From the NCBI GenBank assembly GCA_963649395.1, contig CAVJHW010000099.1:1-9350 (forward strand): a stretch of DNA of 9,350 bases. Direction: 5' to 3'. The number at the start of each line of letters is the position of its first letter. The stretch's first letter is position 1. A program made the position numbers and the translations under genes. Shown in pieces: positions 4,791-9,350 of this stretch. Under the pieces are notes generated by a model, which worked only from the letters and a program-made list of their open reading frames with translations, ran no database searches and was not told the DNA's origin. The DNA is from Scatomonas sp963649395. GTDB taxonomy: Bacteria; Bacillota; Clostridia; Lachnospirales; Lachnospiraceae.

Positions 4791-6620
4791 ATGAATTCTC
4801 TGAAAACGCTCATATCCCGTTGGCGGGAGGGAACCTTTCCGGAGATCCTGGATGACTGGAAATGGATCTTCACCTACAGCTTTCGTTTTAAATGGCAGAT
4901 CCTGGCTTATGTCCTGCTGGGAGTGGCCAGTACATCCCTGGGGCTTGCCTCCAGTGTGGCGGGGAAATATCTCATTGATATTATCACCGGCTACCGCATC
5001 AGCGATCTTCCCGCAGCTATCCTGATCCTGGTGGGAGGAAGTCTCTTAAGTCTTTTCTTTGAAAATATCATCAGCCGCATTGCTGCCAGGCTGACTATCG
5101 ATATCCGCAATGAGATCCAGGGGGAGGTATTTGCCCGGGTGATGGATGCGGATTGGATGGCCTTGGGCAAGTATAGCAACGGCGATCTTCTGAATCGCTT
5201 CAACGACGATATGCAGACGGTAGGCAGCAACGCAGTCAGCTGGCTTCCCACCGTGATTCTCTCCCTCTATCGTTTCTGCGCAACTTTCTGCGTGATCTTT
5301 TACTATGACAAGATAATGGCCTTCCTTGCCCTGGGAAGTCTGCCCTTCCTTCTTCTGGCCTCCCGAACTATGATGCGCAGACAAAGGGAATATTCCAAAA
5401 AGGTCAAGGAGACCTCCAGTGGGTTGATGGCCTTCGAGGTGGAGGCCTTCTACCATATTGATACGGTAAAGGCCTTTGATGCCACAGACATTTACCGGAA
5501 GAATCTTAGCCGCTGGCAGGAAAAATGGCAGGATATCGGGATGAAATACAATCTTTTCACCATACAGACCAATATCCTCCTGTCCTTGGTGGGCATGGTG
5601 GTGCAGCTGGCCTCCTTCGGCTACTGCCTCTTCCTGCTGTGGAACCGAACCATTTCCTTCGGAACCATGAGCCTCTTCCTTCAGCAGAAGAATAGTCTCA
5701 CCAGCGCCTTCAACAGCCTGGTATCCCTGGTACCCTCCTTCCTCAGCTCCTCGGTATCCGCTCACCGGATCCGGGAATTAGCTTCCCTGCCTGGGGAGCT
5801 GCACCTGGAAGGGGAGAGCAGTGGTCAGTGGTCAGTGGATAGTGGTCAGGGGGCAGGGGTTAGTGGTCAGGGGGCAGTGGACAGTGGTCAGGGGGCAGTG
5901 GTTAGTGGGCAGATGGGTAGGAAGGGGGTTCGGGTTCGGTTGGAGCAGGTGGAGTTTGCTTATTTGGAGGGGAAGTCGGTTCTGCGGGAATCCTCTCTTG
6001 TGGCTGATTCTGGGGAGATTGTTGCTTTGGTAGGGCCCTCCGGAGAGGGGAAGACAACGGTGATCCGCCTCCTTTTGGGTCTGGTTTATCCGGAAAGGGG
6101 AGAGGTCTTCCTGGAGGCCGAAGGGGAGAGGGTTATGGTGAATGCGGATACCCGCCGATATTTCGCCTATGTGCCCCAGGGCAATACTATCCTGTCCGGC
6201 ACCATAGCAGACAATCTTCGCCTGACCAAGGCGGAGGCCACGGAGGAGGAGATGATGGAGGCCCTGAAAGCCGCCTGTGCCTGGGAATTCGTAGAAAAGA
6301 TGCCAAAGGGTCTCTACAGCAGTCTGGGAGAGAAGGGAAGGGGTCTGTCAGAGGGGCAGGCCCAGAGAATCGCCATCGCCAGAGCCCTGCTGCGGGATGC
6401 ACCGGTACTCTTGATGGATGAGGCTACCTCGGCCTTGGATGTGGCCACGGAACGGCGGGTCCTTCGCAGTCTTATGGAGAGCCAGCCGGGGCGAACCTGT
6501 ATCCTCACAACCCACAGACCTAGTGTCCTATCCATGTGTCAGAGGGTCTATCGGGTGGTGGACAGCCGGATTACTGAACTGGATGAGGAAGAAGCCAGCC
6601 GCATGGCTATGGATTTCTAA
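4791..6620 (+). CDS. ABC exporter half-transporter (membrane and ATPase domains fused)
   Basis: A 609-residue type IV (exporter-fold) ABC protein. A six-helix transmembrane domain covers about residues 35-310, and the nucleotide-binding domain about 380-600. Visible motifs are Walker A 415-422 (GPSGEGKT), Q-loop Q463, signature LSEGQ 519-523, Walker B with D543 and catalytic E544, and switch H575. The signature has Glu for the usual second Gly, a variant I recall from Firmicute exporters. There is no N-terminal C39 peptidase domain, so any cleavage of a peptide cargo would need a separate protease, such as the gene just upstream. It should act as a homodimer. The linker between domains (residues 344-374) is encoded by a 7-bp minisatellite. 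Cargo is unknown: peptide, lipid-linked glycan or lipid are all possible. Confidence 0.9.
   Translation: MNSLKTLISRWREGTFPEILDDWKWIFTYSFRFKWQILAYVLLGVASTSLGLASSVAGKYLIDIITGYRISDLPAAILILVGGSLLSLFFENIISRIAARLTIDIRNEIQGEVFARVMDADWMALGKYSNGDLLNRFNDDMQTVGSNAVSWLPTVILSLYRFCATFCVIFYYDKIMAFLALGSLPFLLLASRTMMRRQREYSKKVKETSSGLMAFEVEAFYHIDTVKAFDATDIYRKNLSRWQEKWQDIGMKYNLFTIQTNILLSLVGMVVQLASFGYCLFLLWNRTISFGTMSLFLQQKNSLTSAFNSLVSLVPSFLSSSVSAHRIRELASLPGELHLEGESSGQWSVDSGQGAGVSGQGAVDSGQGAVVSGQMGRKGVRVRLEQVEFAYLEGKSVLRESSLVADSGEIVALVGPSGEGKTTVIRLLLGLVYPERGEVFLEAEGERVMVNADTRRYFAYVPQGNTILSGTIADNLRLTKAEATEEEMMEALKAACAWEFVEKMPKGLYSSLGEKGRGLSEGQAQRIAIARALLRDAPVLLMDEATSALDVATERRVLRSLMESQPGRTCILTTHRPSVLSMCQRVYRVVDSRITELDEEEASRMAMDF
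5821..5911 (+). repeat. Heptanucleotide minisatellite (13 units of GTGGTCA type) inside the exporter gene
   Basis: Thirteen head-to-tail 7-bp units can be read without a gap: GTGGTCA, GTGGTCA, GTGGATA, GTGGTCA, GGGGGCA, GGGGTTA and so on, ending in GTGGGCA. A higher order is visible, with four 21-bp groups each opening with GTGGTCA. Because 7 bp times 3 is 21 bp, each group encodes seven residues in the same frame (GQWSVDS, GQGAGVS, GQGAVDS, GQGAVVS). The array has no stop in this frame and sits exactly at the transmembrane-to-ATPase junction, where length is tolerated. The GTCAGTG-type heptamer resembles interspersed short tandem repeats I recall from other bacterial genomes. Confidence 0.9.
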
Positions 6621-6657
6621 TCATTGGCAGGGCAGATCCTTGGGGAGGTGATGCAAA

Positions 6658-7389
6658 ATGATAGATATACATACACACATCCTGCCGGGAATCGATGACG
6701 GTTCTCAGGATATGGAGGAATCTCTGGAAATGGCCCGCATGGCGGCGGAGTGCGGAGTGGGAACCATGATTGCCACTCCCCATTGCAACCTGGGCGGCTC
6801 CATGGATAATTATTATAATAGCAGCTGGCAGCGCGTATTTGATCGGACGGCGGCCGCCATAAGGGCGGAGGGTATCCCTTTGACCCTGCTGGCTGGTATG
6901 GAAGTATTTGCCACCTTTGATCTTCCTTCCCTCCTGCGGGAGGGGAGGATACTCACCTTGAATCGCAGTTCCTACCTGCTGGTGGAATTCGATTTTGAGG
7001 AGGAGGAGGGCTTTGTCAGAGCTATCCTGGAGAAGCTGGTGGATATGAGGCTGATTCCGGTCATCGCTCATGGGGAGAGATACCATTTCATGCAGGATAT
7101 GCCGGAATTGGCAGATCTTTTCCGGAAAATGGGCTGTCATATTCAGGTGAATCGGGGCAGCTTCCAGGGGAGATTCGGACCTGATGCGGAGCGAACCGCC
7201 TATGAGCTTATGGACAGACAGCAGATCTGGGCGGTGGCCAGCGACGCCCATGGCGCCCTCCGCCGAACTCCCGTCTTAGACGAGGTTCGCCAGGAGCTTT
7301 TGGATAGCTATCCCCGTCAGCAGGTGCATGCCCTCTTTACTACCAACCCGAGGATCCTCTGCGATGCGCAGAAGAGCCCCGGCAGGTAG
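6658..7389 (+). CDS. CpsB/CapC-type PHP protein-tyrosine phosphatase
   Basis: A 243-residue PHP-fold, metal-dependent phosphatase that dephosphorylates BY-kinase tails in Gram-positive capsule systems. The full metal-ligand set is visible: DIHTH with H5 and H7 followed by LPGIDDG (9-15), ATPH with H42, GME with E82, IAHGERY with H138, and ASDAHG with D196 and H198. The VNRGSF motif of this subfamily is also present. Length is typical for the family (about 240-255). GGGGAGG (6642-6648) lies 9 nt before the ATG, and the gene starts 37 nt after the exporter. It is the natural antagonist of the two kinases upstream, so the operon encodes both phosphorylation and dephosphorylation. No motif is degraded, so activity is expected. 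The symbol cpsB would fit by function, but naming varies between species. Confidence 0.92.
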   Translation: MIDIHTHILPGIDDGSQDMEESLEMARMAAECGVGTMIATPHCNLGGSMDNYYNSSWQRVFDRTAAAIRAEGIPLTLLAGMEVFATFDLPSLLREGRILTLNRSSYLLVEFDFEEEEGFVRAILEKLVDMRLIPVIAHGERYHFMQDMPELADLFRKMGCHIQVNRGSFQGRFGPDAERTAYELMDRQQIWAVASDAHGALRRTPVLDEVRQELLDSYPRQQVHALFTTNPRILCDAQKSPGR

Positions 7390-7453
7390 ACAGGAAGAAG
7401 CTGGCATAGAGGCTCTGGTAGGCGGTTATGAAATAGTATGATGAGGTAGTGGG

Positions 7454-8407
7454 ATGAGAAAATTTTACAAGAAGCATAGGAAGCTGAAGATTGCCTTGAC
7501 CATTGTGATCTTGCTGCTGTTAGCGCTTGCCGTCACCATCGGTGTGATGCTCTGGCAGATCTACAAGGATGCTGTTAAGGTGGTGCCCAAGGATCAGGTG
7601 GATTATACGGCGTCGGAGGTGCAGATTGCACAGGAGGATCCGAAGGACGATGAGGTGGTCAATGTCCTGCTGGTGGGCTCCGATTCCCGGGATCCGGATC
7701 TGGATCTGGGCCGGTCTGACAGTATGATGCTCCTGTCCTACAACAAGACCCAAAACAGGGCTTCTGTGGTATCTTTTCTTCGTGACACCCTGGTGGATAT
7801 TGAAGGCTACGGCAAGAGCCGTCTGGGTCATACTATGGCCTACGGTGGTGTGGGTCTGACGGTGAATACTATCAACTCTACCTTTGATCTGGATATCCAG
7901 AATTATATTACCATTAATTTTGAGAGTCTGGTCAGCGTCATTGATCAGATGGGCGGCATTACGGTGCAGATTAATGCAGAGGAAGCAGAGTATTACCGGG
8001 AAAATGGCATGCCGGATATCGAGGAGGGAGAGGTGGCGATGACTGGCTCTCAAGCCCTGGCCTACGCTCGCAACCGTACCCTGGGAGGAGACTTTGCCCG
8101 TACCCGCCGCCAGAGAACCGTGATGTACGGTGTCTATCAAAAGTTCCGGGAGAATCCCGACCCCTCCAATATTCTGTCCCTGATCAACTTCTGTGTAGGT
8201 CAGGTCAAGACCAATATGTCTGTCACAGACATCTACAACCTGGCCATGTCCATCCTCCAGGCTGACAATTTGGATGTGCGCCAAAGCTACATCCCCAACG
8301 AGGGGCTCTATACCGACGTCACCTACAACGGTATGGCCGTCCTGGAGATTGACCTGGAGGCCAACAAGGAATACCTCCATAAGCTCCTCTATCCGGGTCA
8401 GGAATGA
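7454..8407 (+). CDS. LytR-CpsA-Psr (LCP) family glycopolymer transferase
   Basis: A 317-residue protein with a short basic cytoplasmic N-terminus, one transmembrane helix (about 13-34) and an extracellular LCP domain (about 67-250). LCP enzymes move lipid-linked polymers such as capsule or teichoic acids onto peptidoglycan. Typical motifs are visible: LLVGSDSRD (72-80), GRSDSMMLLSYN (86-97), SFLRDT (107-112), KSRLGHTMAYGG (121-132), GGITVQI, and YARNR followed by DFARTRRQR. These supply the Arg/Asp residues that bind the polyprenyl-pyrophosphate head and Mg. There is no extra C-terminal domain. GAGG (7443-7446) lies 7 nt before the ATG. As the last gene of the operon it probably anchors the polysaccharide whose length the two co-polymerases control. 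Confidence 0.92.
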   Translation: MRKFYKKHRKLKIALTIVILLLLALAVTIGVMLWQIYKDAVKVVPKDQVDYTASEVQIAQEDPKDDEVVNVLLVGSDSRDPDLDLGRSDSMMLLSYNKTQNRASVVSFLRDTLVDIEGYGKSRLGHTMAYGGVGLTVNTINSTFDLDIQNYITINFESLVSVIDQMGGITVQINAEEAEYYRENGMPDIEEGEVAMTGSQALAYARNRTLGGDFARTRRQRTVMYGVYQKFRENPDPSNILSLINFCVGQVKTNMSVTDIYNLAMSILQADNLDVRQSYIPNEGLYTDVTYNGMAVLEIDLEANKEYLHKLLYPGQE

Positions 8408-8566
8408 GGGGCAAGCTGGTATCTGCAAGTAGGGCGATAGCCCGGATTGCAGATACTGGCGGCGACTGCGGGAGCACGTAGTGCGGAGCAGTCGGCTTTC
8501 CTGCGTAGTGGTGCGGGACAATGCCCAGCATGGGGGGTACTTGAAAAAATGAAATCCTTGTATTTC
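8408..8566 (+). other. Structured intergenic segment with tandem compound hairpins
   Basis: The gap after the LCP gene has no convincing gene but is rich in inverted repeats. GTATCTGCAA (8419-8428) pairs perfectly with TTGCAGATAC (8447-8456) and encloses GGGC-GATA-GCCC (8432-8443). CGACTGC (8463-8469) pairs with GCAGTCG (8488-8494) and encloses GCAC-GTA-GTGC (8474-8484). A weaker stem joins CCTGC (8500-8504) with GCGGG (8513-8517). The first two share one design: outer stem, small internal loop, inner 4-bp stem. No T-run follows any of them, so a plain rho-independent terminator is not supported. A structured RNA, processing site or repeat-like element is possible. Confidence 0.55.
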
Positions 8567-8595
8567 TTGACTGTGAAGTTTTACTGTGCTAAACT
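8567..8595 (+). promoter_or_regulatory. Extended -10 promoter of the yerC-like gene
   Basis: TTGACT (8567-8572) and TAAACT (8590-8595) are 17 bp apart, and TGC directly before the -10 box (8587-8589) makes it an extended -10 element. Predicted transcription start is near 8602, leaving a leader of about 55 nt. This separates the regulator gene from the polysaccharide operon. Confidence 0.75.
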
Positions 8596-8656
8596 GTAGA
8601 AGGTGTGTAAGGATTGAGATGCAGGACTCTGACCAAATGTTTAGGAGGACCCTTTT

Positions 8657-8956
8657 ATGAGTAAGAAAATACATACAGAAGCAGTGGATCAGCTCTTCGA
8701 GGCAGTGCTCTGTCTGAAGGATAAGGCAGAATGCTATACCTTTTTCGAGGATGTATGCACGGTGAATGAGCTTCTCTCCCTGTCCCAGCGCTTTGAGGTG
8801 GCCAAAATGCTGCGGGAGAAGAAAACCTACCTGGAGATCTCGGAGAAGACCGGCGCCTCCACGGCAACCATCAGCCGGGTAAACCGTTCTCTGACCTATG
8901 GAAATGATGGGTATGAGATGGTATTCCGGCGGTTGGAGTCGGGAAAGGAAGAGTAG
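8657..8956 (+). CDS. yerC: YerC/YecD family TrpR-like DNA-binding protein
   Basis: A 99-residue, all-helical protein of the YerC/YecD family, related to the tryptophan repressor TrpR. The conserved core is visible: a helical N-terminal half with DQLFEAVLCLKD, then LSLSQRFEVAKML (41-53), and a helix-turn-helix over about 58-78 reading YLEISEKTGASTATISRVNR. A GNDGYEMVF segment near 82-90 is typical of the family C-terminus. Length is normal (about 95-105). AGGAGG (8643-8648) lies 8 nt before ATG, a strong site. The regulon of this family is poorly known. The gene has its own promoter, so its place after the polysaccharide operon may be incidental. Usual partners such as pcrA or ligA are not seen downstream here. 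Confidence 0.9.
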   Translation: MSKKIHTEAVDQLFEAVLCLKDKAECYTFFEDVCTVNELLSLSQRFEVAKMLREKKTYLEISEKTGASTATISRVNRSLTYGNDGYEMVFRRLESGKEE

Positions 8957-9013
8957 AGAAGAACAGAAGCAGCCTGTTTCGTTGATAGGACAAGGCTTGG
9001 GGGAGTTAGTCCT

Positions 9014-9148
9014 TCACTGAGCAATCAGGTCGATGAAAGTCGACTTTCCGGTGGCACTATTGCCTCGAAGGATCGTTAAATTGCGGCGAATGGAAAACTT
9101 ATATTGTATGCGGTTGTTTTGGACTATTATGTCATGGCTTCCCTTCAT
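9014..9148 (-). pseudogene. Truncated P-loop ATPase gene (first 44 codons only)
   Basis: On the - strand an ATG at 9148-9146 is preceded by AAGGTGG (9162-9156) 7 nt upstream, a good ribosome binding site. It encodes 44 residues: a beta-rich start, then RRNLTILRGNSATGKSTF, a perfect Walker A motif (GNSATGKS, residues 29-36), then IDLIAQ and a TGA at 9016-9014. AAA-type ATPases of this sort normally continue for well over 100 residues with Walker B and sensor motifs. Beyond the TGA the frame gives no ATPase-like sequence and runs into the end of the yerC-like gene. The reading is a 5' remnant cut off at a genome junction near 9015. A genuine micro-protein is unlikely but not excluded. It follows the DUF4869-like gene by 24 nt, as in a two-gene operon. 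Confidence 0.7.
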
Positions 9149-9172
9149 TTTATTACCACCTTATTGTGCCCT

Positions 9173-9350
9173 TCAAACATATCGTGCTGCTATTTCAGCG
9201 AGATCTCCCATATTATCGACTTCTTGACCATTATTTAACACCTTGACCTGTAATTTGCGGTCACCAAAATCCATGATATGACGAAGATTAATAGTAATAT
9301 CCTGCTTTTTTGCGATCGCAAGAATCCAACGGGCACAGTTATCCCCACAA
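9173..9350 (-). CDS. 3' end of a DUF4869-like gene (partial, runs off the window)
   Basis: The - strand is open from the right edge to a TGA at 9175-9173, giving 58 C-terminal residues. They begin CGDNCARWILAIAKKQDITI, continue with LRHIMDFGD and VKVLNNGQEV, and end LAEIAARYV. The GDNC-W-L-I-K-D-I-I-L-HIM-F pattern matches my recollection of DUF4869 proteins of gut Firmicutes, which are often next to an AAA-type ATPase; this is memory, not a search. Function is unknown. GC is clearly lower than in the polysaccharide genes, and the strand is opposite, so this pair probably has a separate, perhaps mobile, origin. The start codon lies beyond the window. Confidence 0.65.
   Translation of the reverse strand, partial: CGDNCARWILAIAKKQDITINLRHIMDFGDRKLQVKVLNNGQEVDNMGDLAEIAARYV

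Noticed and set aside
8419..8517. Rho-independent terminator for the operon.
   Set aside because: The stems are strong but none is followed by a run of T residues; the next bases are GC-rich or mixed.
9033..9227. A 64-codon + strand open frame at the right edge.
   Set aside because: It is the antisense of the truncated ATPase and the DUF4869-like gene, both of which show motifs and, for the ATPase, a ribosome site on the - strand.
9314..9321. GCGATCGC palindrome (HIP1 of cyanobacteria).
   Set aside because: A single copy within a coding frame in a Firmicute-like context; no sign of a repeated element.

Overview
The window looks like a chromosomal piece of a Gram-positive Firmicute, most likely a gut Clostridia/Lachnospiraceae-type bacterium. 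This is inferred from strong AGGAGG-type ribosome binding sites, mid-50s GC content judged by eye, a YerC/YecD (TrpR-like) regulator, a LytR-CpsA-Psr enzyme and a PHP-type CpsB tyrosine phosphatase. No species is claimed.

Layout. Positions 3-80 hold the last codons of an upstream gene, possibly a sensor histidine kinase. A non-coding stretch (81-345) follows, with three degenerate 25-bp direct repeats and a good sigma-A-type promoter (277-305). From 346 to 8407 seven genes lie on the + strand and read as one transcription unit: an anchored extracellular protein of Ig-like repeats; two successive polysaccharide co-polymerase/BY-kinase fusions; a small S24/S26 signal-peptidase-like protease; an ABC exporter half-transporter; a CpsB/CapC-type PHP tyrosine phosphatase; and an LCP glycopolymer transferase. 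After a structured intergenic segment (8408-8650) comes yerC with its own extended -10 promoter. The last ~335 bases have lower GC and are read on the - strand: the 3' end of a DUF4869-like gene and a P-loop ATPase gene that stops just after its Walker A motif, so it is probably a remnant.

How it fits together. Kinases, phosphatase and LCP enzyme are the usual control and anchoring set for capsule or exopolysaccharide: the co-polymerases set chain length, the BY-kinase tail is phosphorylated, CpsB removes the phosphate, and LCP transfers the polymer to peptidoglycan. No glycosyltransferase, flippase or polymerase lies in the window, so the sugar-building genes must be elsewhere or beyond the edges. 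The unusual points are as follows. (1) The two kinases look complementary: the first has a 16-tyrosine Gly/Tyr tail but altered catalytic and oligomerisation motifs, while the second has canonical motifs and no tail. (2) A protease and an exporter are inserted between kinase and phosphatase. (3) A 7-bp minisatellite of 13 units has become the in-frame linker between the membrane and ATPase domains of the exporter.
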